Program-made: the position numbers and the translations under genes
Assembly (NCBI RefSeq): GCF_008042275.1
Contig: NZ_RDBK01000043.1
Coordinates: 1,342,548 to 1,406,547 of the forward strand
Direction of reading: 5' to 3'
Length of the DNA: 64,000 bases
Source: Streptomyces sp. OR43
GTDB lineage: Bacteria > Actinomycetota > Actinomycetes > Streptomycetales > Streptomycetaceae
Part shown: one piece after another, positions 42,529-50,322 of the stretch
Layout of the letters: each line of letters starts with the position of its first letter
Numbering within the stretch: the stretch's first letter is position 1
Notes under the pieces: model-generated
Database searches by the model: none
What the model was told of the DNA's origin: nothing
What the model saw: the letters and a program-made list of their open reading frames with translations, nothing else

Positions 42529-43524
42529 TCATGGACCAATGAGGTCAAGGAGTGTAGCGGATCCCAAGTGTGTGCCGGGGCAAGCAAGTTGTCCGGCAAC
42601 GGCAGACCTGGTGGTCGTCGTCGGCCGGTGTGCGGGGCTCGGCCTCTCGCGGACCATGACCGGCAAGATCGTGGTGTCCAGGGCGACGGCCTGTCCCGGC
42701 CGGGTCACCACCACGTGCCCGTTCTTGGCGGGCAGTTCGGCCGACCGGCTGTAGCGCGGCCGGGCACCGCCCGGACCGAACCACTCCTTCCAGATCCGAA
42801 GCAGTGTGGGGTAACCCGGGATCTCGATCTCCTCCTCCGGGAAGGTCTCCCCGAGGTAGCGGTGGATCATGTTCTCGCGGGTGCGTCCACTCACTCTGGA
42901 GCGGTGGTGGCGCGTCTCGTCCCTGACCGCCAGGATCGCCTCGCGGACCTCCTCACCGACGCTGGGATGGCCCCCGCTCTCCCGAAGCCACCGGTGATCG
43001 GCGCAGCCGACCATCCCGTACTTCCTGCGCCGGCGTTCCCACCGCTCCAGCGTGCGTGCCCCGACGTGGCCGACGCCCAGCAGCAACTTGAGCTCCGTCG
43101 GCCGCAAGGCCGCCAGCTCGGTCGCCTTCGCCGCCCGGCGCGCGGTCAGCGTCGTGCGGTCCGGATCGTACTCGGGACGCGGCTCGCCCGGCTCGGGACG
43201 CAGTGGATCCTTGCTGCGGAAACCGCACTTCACCTCCATCAGGTGCTCGAAGCGCTGTCGCATCAGCGGGCGCTTCTCCGGCTTGACGTCGCTCCACGTC
43301 GCCGGCTGACGCCCCCGGTTGACTCCCTCCGCGGCCGTGCGTGACGAGGGACGGCATTTCGGGTGGTTGGCCAGGAAGCGGAAGGTCACCCGCTACCTGC
43401 CACCGTCCGGCCGCACCAGTTGCACCCGGCCCAGATGCGGCTCCTGCCGTTCGACCCGCCATTCCACGTCATTGAGCACGATGCCGGCACCGGGCGAGAG
43501 ACCCAGCGTGGCCAACGCGTTCAC
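42529..43524 (-). pseudogene. Decayed Mu/TnsB-like DDE transposase
   Basis: The reading frame starts at GTG 43524 after GGGGGAGGTG and runs VNALATLGLSPG... to a TAG at 43395-43393, where TGG (Trp) would restore the frame. It then continues through two helix-turn-helix regions (LRPTELKLLLGVGHVGARTLERWERRRRKYG) into the integrase core, with the first Asp in VALDTTILPV. The rest of the catalytic domain is missing after a frame change near 42640. No terminal inverted repeats were found. It marks a past insertion beside the trypsin-STAND island. Confidence 0.75.
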
Positions 43525-43780
43525 GAGGCACCTCCCCCGAGCACCAGCTCGTGAGCTGTCCGTCAGCGGCAGAGAGAGATCGACACCGATGCGGCGGACG
43601 ACGTGGCGGAGTCCCGGCGAAGCCGACGGCCGGTTGTCCTGGCTCGCTGAAACTGACGGATTTCCCGGACAGCCCGAAAAGGGGAGCTTCGTGACCGCTC
43701 CAACCGTTGGCGGATGCGTTGCCGTGCCCAGAGCGCCGGGACCGTGGGCACGACCGGGGGCGCCGCCCGCGGCCGGAGGC

Positions 43781-44671
43781 TCAGGAACCAGCCCCGTTCG
43801 CGGGCGCGGTCCAGCCGGTAGCCCGGATCCACTCGACCAGGTCCAGGGTGGCCGGCTCGATCGAGCGCACCACCGCGAGGGCCGCAGGGGATTGCTCCGC
43901 TTTCGCGAACTCGCGGAACATCGCCCTGTCGAGGTCGCTGGGAAGCACGCTCAACGGGAGGGTCTCGTACCGTGCCGGGAGCCCGGCGCGCGCGCCGAAC
44001 GCCGCGGCGATCCGGGGGCCCGTCAGCTCGTCGCCGACGAGCTCGACGGCTCCCCCGGGCGCCTCCGCGGTGTCGAGCAGGAGCGCGGCGGCGACCCGGC
44101 CGATGTCCCTGACCGCGATCATCTTCAGGGGGACGTCCTCCGGCAGCGGCAGCCTCAGCACGATCTCCCCATGCTCCAGGCTCGGTGCCATCACGCTCGC
44201 GAAGTTCTCCATGAAGGCGGTCGCGCGAACCATCGTGGCCCTGAGGCCCGACTTCCTCAGGTGCTCCTCGATCCAGTGCTTCGAGTCGTGGTGCGGCACA
44301 CCCGACTCCCGGTCCGCTCCGAAGACCGAGTTGAACACGACGTGCGGGACACCCGCCTCGACCGCCGCGTCGACGAGCGCGGTACCGATGCGGATCTCCG
44401 CCTCGACCTCGTCGAGACTGTTCGCCTCCGGGGTCATGAAGTAGAACCCCTCGACCTCCGCCAGCGCGGCGGCCAGCGTCGCCGGGTCGTCGGCCCGGAT
44501 GGCCGCCAGCTCGACGCCGCGGGCGGCCAGCGCCTGAGCCCGTTCGGACCGCGGGTTACGGACCAGAGCCCGCACCCGCGCCTTGTGGTCCAGCAGCGCG
44601 TCGACCACCGCCCCGCCCTGCTGCCCCGTCGCGCCGAAGACCGCGATCGTGCCGGTTGTCCGTGTGCTCAT
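43781..44671 (-). CDS. NmrA-like NAD(P)-binding protein
   Basis: This 296-aa atypical short-chain dehydrogenase has the N-terminal nucleotide motif GATGQQGGAVVDALL and no Ser-Tyr-Lys catalytic triad in standard spacing. The later part has FMTPEANSLDEVEAEIRIG and a substrate-domain C-terminus. NmrA proteins sense redox cofactors or act as reductases. I prefer ATG 44671 over GTG 44680 because GGTGGA is then well spaced. It is downstream of the MarR gene across two palindromes, so it is likely its target. Confidence 0.82.
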   Translation of the reverse strand: MSTRTTGTIAVFGATGQQGGAVVDALLDHKARVRALVRNPRSERAQALAARGVELAAIRADDPATLAAALAEVEGFYFMTPEANSLDEVEAEIRIGTALVDAAVEAGVPHVVFNSVFGADRESGVPHHDSKHWIEEHLRKSGLRATMVRATAFMENFASVMAPSLEHGEIVLRLPLPEDVPLKMIAVRDIGRVAAALLLDTAEAPGGAVELVGDELTGPRIAAAFGARAGLPARYETLPLSVLPSDLDRAMFREFAKAEQSPAALAVVRSIEPATLDLVEWIRATGWTAPANGAGS

Positions 44672-44689
44672 CGCTTCCACCCCTAACTA

Positions 44690-44726
44690 GTTCACGTCGT
44701 GAACGAAATTAGTTCACGGCATGAAC
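44690..44726. promoter_or_regulatory. Tandem MarR operator sites
   Basis: GTTCACGTCGTGAAC (44690-44704) and GTTCACGGCATGAAC (44712-44726) are 22 bp apart, i.e. two helical turns, in the gap between the MarR gene and the NmrA gene. Confidence 0.75.
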
Positions 44727-44748
44727 TTCGTCAAGGTGTGGCGGGACC

Positions 44749-45189
44749 TCAGGGTGTGATGGGTTGGTTCGAGGCGGGCGAAGAGAGGTCCGAGGTGTCC
44801 ACGATGGCGGTGGCCACGCGCTCGAAGTCGCGCTGGTCGTCGGCGTCGAGGTTGCTCGCGATCTCGGGCAGGCGCGTGGCGATCTCGGCGTAGACGGCCT
44901 CGGCGAGCGCCTTTCCCGTGGGCGTCGCGCTGAGCATGACGACCCGCCGGTCCTGTGCCGAGCTTGCCCGGCCGACCAAGTCGCGCCGCGCGGTGCGATC
45001 GACCAGCTGGCTCAATGCGTTCTTGGTCATACCCAACGACGCGGCGAGGTAGGCCATCTGCCGCGGCTCGTTCCTGACCGCGCAGAGCAGCGTGGCCTGC
45101 GAGGGGGTCAGGTCGAACTCGGCGCAGATCTGCGCGTACTTGCGCTGAATCACGACCGAGAGCCAGAAGAGCTTGTCGCCATAGTCCAC
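44749..45189 (-). CDS. MarR-family transcriptional regulator
   Basis: This 146-aa protein has a MarR winged helix (LTPSQATLLCAVRNEPRQMAY, LGMTKNALSQLVDRTARR, wing DRRVVMLSATPTGKAL). GTG 45189 is the start. It is upstream of the NmrA-like gene, and two palindromes between them should be its operator, so it probably represses nmrA in response to a small molecule. Confidence 0.85.
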   Translation of the reverse strand: MDYGDKLFWLSVVIQRKYAQICAEFDLTPSQATLLCAVRNEPRQMAYLAASLGMTKNALSQLVDRTARRDLVGRASSAQDRRVVMLSATPTGKALAEAVYAEIATRLPEIASNLDADDQRDFERVATAIVDTSDLSSPASNQPITP

Positions 45190-45376
45190 GCCGACCTCCC
45201 GGTCCGATGACGAACGATCGTCGTACTCGTCGCGGGCCGGCCGACCACGCCACTCACCAGGACATGCACACCTCTGCGAGACCGGCCTGGCACTCCCGCC
45301 CCCACCACTTTGACCGACTTACCCTATCCCCTCGCCCTCAGGCCCGGCGGGCGACGGGTCGTGCGCCTGAGCCATG

Positions 45377-45481
45377 TCACTTCCGTGCCGCGTCGAGGGT
45401 GGGGCAGCCGGTGTGTCCGGTGCGGTCGCCGCCGTAGAAGGTGGTCGGATCGGCCGCGTTCAGCGGGGCGTACGTCTGGAG
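45377..45481 (-). pseudogene. C-terminal fragment of an Old Yellow Enzyme-type reductase
   Basis: About 35 codons on the minus strand read LQTYAPLNAADPTTFYGGDR ... PTLDAARK-stop, like the end of NADH:flavin oxidoreductases of the alkene reductase family (consensus PLN-D--TFYGG---GY-DYP-L). No upstream frame is left. A second similar relic lies at 48574. Confidence 0.5.
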
Positions 45482-45523
45482 GCGGCCACGGACAGCGGCG
45501 CGTTGTCAGTGGGCCCTGCCAGG

Positions 45524-46036
45524 GTGTCCGCCGTGGAAGAACTGGTGCAGCGGGTCGACGATCAAGACCGTGTGCTGGGGCCGGTCGTCGGCCGCCGGCA
45601 GGCCATCCGGGAGGGCTGGCTGCACCGGGTCGCCGTGACGGTGTGCCGGGATGAGCGCGGGCGGATCCTCGTGCACCGGCGTGCGGAGCACCTGTCGCGC
45701 TTCCCCGGGCTCCACGAGGTCATGGTCGGCGGCGCCGTGACCGTCGGCGAGTCCTACGAACAGGCCGCCGGACGGGAGCTGGCCGAAGAGCTGGGCGTCC
45801 GTGCGCTGCCCCGCCTGCTGTTCACGTTCCTCAACCGCGGCGGTCAGAGCCCTCACTGGCTCGGCGTGCACGAAGCCGTGGTGTCCGACCCGCTGACCGC
45901 CGATCCCGATGAGGTCGCCTGGCACGACTGGCTGACCGAACCGGAACTGCGGTCGGCCCTGCTGGAGTGGCACTTCACCCCGGACAGCCACGAAGCCTTC
46001 GGCCGGTATCTCGCGTTCCGGGCCGCGCGGTCCTGA
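45524..46036 (+). CDS. Nudix hydrolase
   Basis: This 170-aa protein has a Nudix domain (about 25-150) with the box GGAVTVGESYEQAAGRELAEELGV. The wider pattern (VDDQDRVLGPVVGRRQAIREGWLHRVAVTV) resembles isopentenyl-diphosphate isomerase-like or YfcD-type Nudix proteins. GTG 45524 or 45533 could be the start. It is the complete form of the truncated copy at 36801; the two bracket the accessory island. Confidence 0.85.
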   Translation: MSAVEELVQRVDDQDRVLGPVVGRRQAIREGWLHRVAVTVCRDERGRILVHRRAEHLSRFPGLHEVMVGGAVTVGESYEQAAGRELAEELGVRALPRLLFTFLNRGGQSPHWLGVHEAVVSDPLTADPDEVAWHDWLTEPELRSALLEWHFTPDSHEAFGRYLAFRAARS

Positions 46037-46192
46037 CCGTGCCCGCCTCTCGCGCCGGGCGCCGGGCCGACGGCATCCAAGGGCTCGGGCCGACGGCACG
46101 CAGGGGCTCGGGTTGACCTTCACCTTGGGGGAGCCCACAGCATCGGTCGTGCCGGGCGACGCGCCCGGCACGAGGAAGGACGGGGAACGGGC

Positions 46193-47272
46193 ATGGAGCT
46201 GCTGACCATCGGGACGTTCGCGAAGGCGTCCCGGCTGTCACCGAAGGCGCTGCGTCTTTACGACGAGCTCGGCCTGCTGACGCCCGCTCGCGTCGACCCG
46301 GTGACCGGCTACCGCCTCTACGCACCGGCCCAACTGGATCAGGCCCGGCTGGTCGCCTGGCTGCGACGGCTCGGGATGCCTCTCGCCCGTATCCAGCAGG
46401 TCTGCACGCTGGAGGCGGGACCGGCAACCGAGGAGATCCGCGCGTACTGGGCGCAGGTCGAAGCCGACATCGCCGCACGGCGGGACCTGGCCACCTTCCT
46501 CATCGACCACCTCTCCTGGAAGGACCCCGCCATGTCCGCGATCACCAAGCCCTTGGGGATCCGTTACGCCGCACTGTCCGACACCGGCCTCGTCCGCGAG
46601 AGCAACCAGGACACCGCCTACGCGGGTTCCCGTCTGCTCGCCGTCGCCGACGGCTTCGGCAGCGAAGGCGCTCCCGCGAGCGCCGCCGCTGTCGACGCGC
46701 TCAAGAGCCTCGAAACCGACAGCATCCCGGCCGGCAGTCTCCTGAACGCCCTCGAAGCCGCGATCGGCCGCGCCGAGCACGCCGTGCACGGCGTCTCCGG
46801 AGCGGGTCCGTCCGCCGAGGCGGCCGGAACCACACTCACCGCGATGCTCTGGACCGGCACCCAGCTGGCCCTCGTCCACATCGGCGACTCCCGCGTCCAC
46901 CTCCTGCGCGACGGGGAGCTGTTCCAGATCACCCATGACCACACCGTGGTGCAGGCGATGGTCGACGAAGGACGCATCGGCCCGGAGGAAGCCGCCTCCC
47001 ACCCCCAGCGCTCCCTGCTGATCCGCGCTCTGGGCCAGGGCGCGGACGGCACCCCCGACATGCGCCTGCAGGACGCTCAGCGGGGAGACCGCTACCTGCT
47101 CTGTTCCGACGGGCTGTCGGCCGTCGTGCCGGCCGAGGACATCCACCGGGTCCTCGACGGGACCGGTGAGCCCGAAGAGGCGGCCCGCGAGCTCATCGCC
47201 CTCGCCAACGGCTCCGGCGGCCCCGACAACGTCAGCTGCGTGGTCGCCGACGTCGTGGAGCTCCCGCAGTAG
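46193..47272 (+). CDS. MerR-type regulator fused to a PP2C-like phosphatase
   Basis: This 359-aa fusion has a MerR HTH and effector helix at 1-108 (LTIGTFAKASRLSPKALRLYDELG, ATEEIRAYWAQVEADI). A PPM/PP2C domain (about 120-358) follows, with VRESNQDTA, VADGFGSE, VHIGDSRVHL, LCSDGLSAVV and GGPDNVSCVV. The second motif is VADG-F-G-S-E rather than the usual VADGMGGH, but metal-binding Asp residues are kept. It would join DNA binding to Ser/Thr dephosphorylation in one chain. The ribosome site is GAAGGACGGGG before ATG 46193. Confidence 0.85.
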   Translation: MELLTIGTFAKASRLSPKALRLYDELGLLTPARVDPVTGYRLYAPAQLDQARLVAWLRRLGMPLARIQQVCTLEAGPATEEIRAYWAQVEADIAARRDLATFLIDHLSWKDPAMSAITKPLGIRYAALSDTGLVRESNQDTAYAGSRLLAVADGFGSEGAPASAAAVDALKSLETDSIPAGSLLNALEAAIGRAEHAVHGVSGAGPSAEAAGTTLTAMLWTGTQLALVHIGDSRVHLLRDGELFQITHDHTVVQAMVDEGRIGPEEAASHPQRSLLIRALGQGADGTPDMRLQDAQRGDRYLLCSDGLSAVVPAEDIHRVLDGTGEPEEAARELIALANGSGGPDNVSCVVADVVELPQ

Positions 47273-47417
47273 GAGCGGGTGACACGCACTTCCGCGGGAC
47301 ACCAGCCACCGCCTGGTCCCACACAGCCGCAGGCACCGCACCGCAGGTCCTGGCCTCGGCCCACCCGCACTTGTCCGGGACAGGGCACCTTGGTCCGGTT
47401 CCGCGGAGCGACGCCCG

Positions 47418-47933
47418 TCAACGCCCGGCTGGGTCCGCGCGGCGGGCGCCCGGACCCAGCCGGGCGGTGACGTCCGCGGGCGTGAGTACGGACTGCTCCG
47501 CGGAGCAGTGGACGGCAACCCGGACCGGGGCACCGCAGTCGGTGTGGCGTACGTCCAGGACGGGACCCGGGCTCTCGGGGCCGAGCGCGTGGGCCTCGCC
47601 CCACTGGCTCAGCGCCATCAGGACGGGCCACAGGTCCCAGCCCTTGCGGGTCAGACGGTACTCGTCGCGGGAGCGGCGCCCCGGCTCCCGGTAGGGCACC
47701 CTCGCCAGGACGCCGGCGGCCGTCAACTTGCGCAGGCGGTCGCTGAGTACGGCCTCCGAGAGCCCGATGTGCCGGCAGAAGTCGTCGAAGCGGCGCACCC
47801 CGTTGACGGCGTCGCGCACGATCAGCAACGTCCACTTCTCCCCGACCACATCGAGCGTCCGCTGCACCGGGCAGTTCTCCGTGCTCGCCTCAAGCCACTC
47901 CATGCAGCCATCGTAGGTTTCTGGCTTCGTCAT
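47418..47933 (-). CDS. HxlR-family transcriptional regulator
   Basis: This 171-aa winged-helix protein of the HxlR/DUF24 type has C at ENCPVQRTLDVVGEKWTLLIVRD and HIGLSEAVLSDRLRKLTAAG. The C-terminal half is longer than usual and contains more Cys (CGAPVRVAVHC). It is divergent from the thioesterase gene, with a palindrome between. Cys redox sensing is known in the family and possible here. Confidence 0.85.
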   Translation of the reverse strand: MTKPETYDGCMEWLEASTENCPVQRTLDVVGEKWTLLIVRDAVNGVRRFDDFCRHIGLSEAVLSDRLRKLTAAGVLARVPYREPGRRSRDEYRLTRKGWDLWPVLMALSQWGEAHALGPESPGPVLDVRHTDCGAPVRVAVHCSAEQSVLTPADVTARLGPGARRADPAGR

Positions 47934-47939
47934 TGACAG

Positions 47940-47970
47940 TCAGATATAGGCGAAGCTAGCTTCGATCTGA
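47940..47970. promoter_or_regulatory. HxlR operator in the divergent gap
   Basis: TCAGAT (47940-47945) and ATCTGA (47965-47970) flank an inner perfect palindrome GAAGCTAGCTTC (47952-47963), with outer TGAC/GTCA boxes as well. It lies between HxlR and the thioesterase. Confidence 0.65.
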
Positions 47971-48003
47971 AAAGTCAGAGGATGCCGGGGAAGGTGCGAG
48001 GCC

Positions 48004-48495
48004 GTGGGGCGAACACGTACGTACAGCTGGGACGATCCCTCGATCCCGGCCCGGGCCGCCAGGGAGATGTCCGGCCTCGACTTCCTGCGCGAGGTGCAGG
48101 CGGGGCGTCTCGCCGCGGCACCCATCGGGAAGACCATGGACTTCGCCCTGGACGAGGTGGAGCACGGCCGGGCGGTCTTCTCCCTGTTGCCGGGCGAGGA
48201 GCACTACAACCCCATCGGCAGCATGCACGGCGGCGTCTTCGCCACCCTGCTCGACTCCGCGGCAGGCTGCGCGGTCCAGTCCACGCTCCCGGCGGGGACG
48301 GCGTACACCTCGCTCGATCTGACCGTGAAGTTCCTGCGCCCGGTCACGGTGGAGACCGGCCGGGTGCGCGCCGTCGGTACGGTACTCAGCGGAGGGCGTC
48401 GAACGGCCCTGGCCCAGGCCCAGTTGCTCGACGCGACCGACCGCCTGCTGGCCCACGCCACCAGCAGCTGCCTGATCTTCCCCGTGCCCATGTGA
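48004..48495 (+). CDS. PaaI-type hotdog thioesterase
   Basis: This 163-aa hotdog-fold protein has the signature NPIGSMHGGVFATLLDSAAGCAV, with the catalytic acidic residue in LLD, and SLDLTVKFLRPV. It hydrolyses acyl- or aryl-CoA esters. GTG 48004 is the start. It is divergent from the HxlR gene and probably its target. Confidence 0.87.
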   Translation: MGRTRTYSWDDPSIPARAAREMSGLDFLREVQAGRLAAAPIGKTMDFALDEVEHGRAVFSLLPGEEHYNPIGSMHGGVFATLLDSAAGCAVQSTLPAGTAYTSLDLTVKFLRPVTVETGRVRAVGTVLSGGRRTALAQAQLLDATDRLLAHATSSCLIFPVPM

Positions 48496-48573
48496 GCTGA
48501 TGCGCGGCGGTTCACCGCCGCGGCGCCATGAGCCGTCCGCCCCGGGCGGGACGGACGGCTCATGGGTGCGCAC

Positions 48574-48665
48574 TCAGGCCCGGGACTGGGCCTGAGCGAA
48601 GGCCGGGTAGTCGGCGTAGCCGTGCTCCCCACCGCCGTAGAGGGTGGCCGGTTCCAGCTCCCCGG
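48574..48665 (-). pseudogene. Second C-terminal fragment of an Old Yellow Enzyme-type reductase
   Basis: About 30 codons on the minus strand read ELEPATLYGGGEHGYADYPA ... QSRA-stop, matching the alkene-reductase C-terminus (TFYGGG--GY-DYP). Nothing upstream continues it. It lies at the 3' side of the TetR gene. Confidence 0.5.
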
Positions 48666-48750
48666 TCGAGCGAAGCCACGGCCTCGGGGTCAGGCGTGCC
48701 GGGGCTCGCGAGCCCCCGCAGGATCCGGACGAGAGCCCGGGGTCAGCCGG

Positions 48751-49311
48751 TCAGCCGGCTTCCGTCAGGGCCGCGTGCGCGGCGGTGAGGATCTCCTCGG
48801 AGAGCGGCGAGCCCTTGGTGGCCCGGGACAGAACCAGCGCGCCGAACAGGGTGCAGAGGCGGGCGACGCCGTCCCGGTCGTCGGTGGCGAGGAAGCCGGC
48901 GAAGTCGGCCACTCCCTCGGTGTAGACGCGACGGGCCTCGCTGCTGTCGCCCTCGCGTGCGATGTCGGTGGCGAGCGCGGCGACCGGGCAGCCGTCCGCC
49001 GGACCGTCCCGGTGCTCGACGGAGAGGTAGGCGTCGATCAGCGCCTCCTGGGCGGCCTCGCGCTGCCCGTCGAACTGCTGGAGCTCGCCCGCGTAACGCC
49101 GTGCGAGCTCCGCGAAGGCATGGGCCGTGGCCTCGTCGACGAGCGCGTCCTTGGAGGCGAACTGCTTGTAGAAGCCGCCGTGGGTCAGACCGGCCGCCTT
49201 CATCAGGTCGGCGACGCTGACCTGGGTGCCCCGCTCCCGGAACAGCCGGGACGCGGTGTCCACCACCCGCCTGCGATTCTCCTCCGCCTGTGCCTGCGAT
49301 ACGCGGCCCAT
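48751..49311 (-). CDS. TetR-family transcriptional regulator
   Basis: This 186-aa TetR protein has HTH residues VSVADLMKAAGLTHGGFYKQF at about 30-52. ATG 49311 follows GGGAGG; GTG 49317 is an alternative. The C-terminal part resembles the AcrR/YcdC-like group. It is divergent from the SDR gene with a 24-bp palindrome between, the likely operator. Confidence 0.86.
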   Translation of the reverse strand: MGRVSQAQAEENRRRVVDTASRLFRERGTQVSVADLMKAAGLTHGGFYKQFASKDALVDEATAHAFAELARRYAGELQQFDGQREAAQEALIDAYLSVEHRDGPADGCPVAALATDIAREGDSSEARRVYTEGVADFAGFLATDDRDGVARLCTLFGALVLSRATKGSPLSEEILTAAHAALTEAG

Positions 49312-49358
49312 GACCACCTCCCGTTTGGATGTCGACTGGCATCTATCATAGGCCCATG

Positions 49359-49382
49359 TTTAGATTGGACACATAATCTAAA
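49359..49382. promoter_or_regulatory. TetR operator
   Basis: TTTAGATT (49359-49366) and AATCTAAA (49375-49382) form a perfect inverted repeat in the TetR/SDR divergent gap. Confidence 0.75.
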
Positions 49383-49425
49383 TCATGCGGGTGGTCGACG
49401 GCCCCCGCCAGAACCAGGAGCAGGC

Positions 49426-50118
49426 ATGGAACTCAAGAACGCGGTCGCGATCGTCACCGGCGCCAACCGGGGCCTCGGGCGGCACCTCGCAGCCCAGCTC
49501 GTCGAGCGCGGCGCGAAGGTGTACGGCGCGGCCCGACGCCCCGAGACGGTCGACGTCCCGGGAGTCATCCCGCTGCGGCTGGACGTCACGGACGAGGAGT
49601 CGGTACGGGAGGCCGCCCGCATCGCGTCCGACGCGACGCTGCTGATCAACAACGCGGGCATCTCCACCGGCGCGACGCTGATCGGAGGCGACATCGACGA
49701 GGTGCGCGGGGAGATGGAGACCAACTTCTTCGGTCCGCTCGCCGCGACCCGCGCCTTCGCGCCCGTCATCGAGCGCAACGGTGGCGGCGCCGTACTCAAC
49801 GTCCTGTCCGCCCTGTCCTGGTTCCATCCGGCCGGCCTCGGCTCCTACGCGGCCTCCAAGGCCGCCGCCTGGGCCCTGAGCGACGCGACCCGCGAAGAGC
49901 TGGCACCGCGCGGGATCACCGTCTCGGCGCTGCACGTCGGCTACATGGACACCGACATGGCCGCCGCCGTGCCCGCCGATCAGAAGGTCGCCGCCGCCGA
50001 CGTGGCGGCCCAGGCCCTGACCGGCATCGAGACCGGTCTGCCCGAGATCCTCGCCGACGAGACCAGCCGCTACGTCAAGCAGAGCCTGTCCGCGGCACCC
50101 CAGCCGAACGCGGGCTGA
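49426..50118 (+). CDS. Short-chain dehydrogenase/reductase
   Basis: This 230-aa classical SDR has the cofactor motif TGANRGLGRHLA, NNAG at about residue 80, catalytic Ser in LSALSW and YxxxK in YAASKAA. ATG 49426 follows AGGAG. It is probably induced when the divergent TetR is released. Substrate unknown. Confidence 0.88.
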   Translation: MELKNAVAIVTGANRGLGRHLAAQLVERGAKVYGAARRPETVDVPGVIPLRLDVTDEESVREAARIASDATLLINNAGISTGATLIGGDIDEVRGEMETNFFGPLAATRAFAPVIERNGGGAVLNVLSALSWFHPAGLGSYAASKAAAWALSDATREELAPRGITVSALHVGYMDTDMAAAVPADQKVAAADVAAQALTGIETGLPEILADETSRYVKQSLSAAPQPNAG

Positions 50119-50322
50119 CGCCCGCTCCTCCCCCGATGCGACGCGACACGACCGCCCGGCCCCCTGGCCCCTCCTCCCGGAAGGGTCGTGCGCGCATCGC
50201 GCATCGCACGTCACGGATCACCAGTTACTTCAGATACTTACCGATAAGGGAAGAAACAGTCCCTCGGAACGAACAGCTCTCCCGCCCCTCGCAGGCGGAA
50301 GACGGAACAGACGGAGACGACG

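Noticed and set aside
43563-43832. Minus-strand ORF after the NmrA gene as part of the transposase
   Set aside because: It is Arg-rich without domain features, overlaps the NmrA stop region and does not join the transposase frame.
43319-44686. 455-codon plus-strand frame opposite the transposase relic and NmrA gene
   Set aside because: Antisense shadow; no ribosome site and no recognisable domain.
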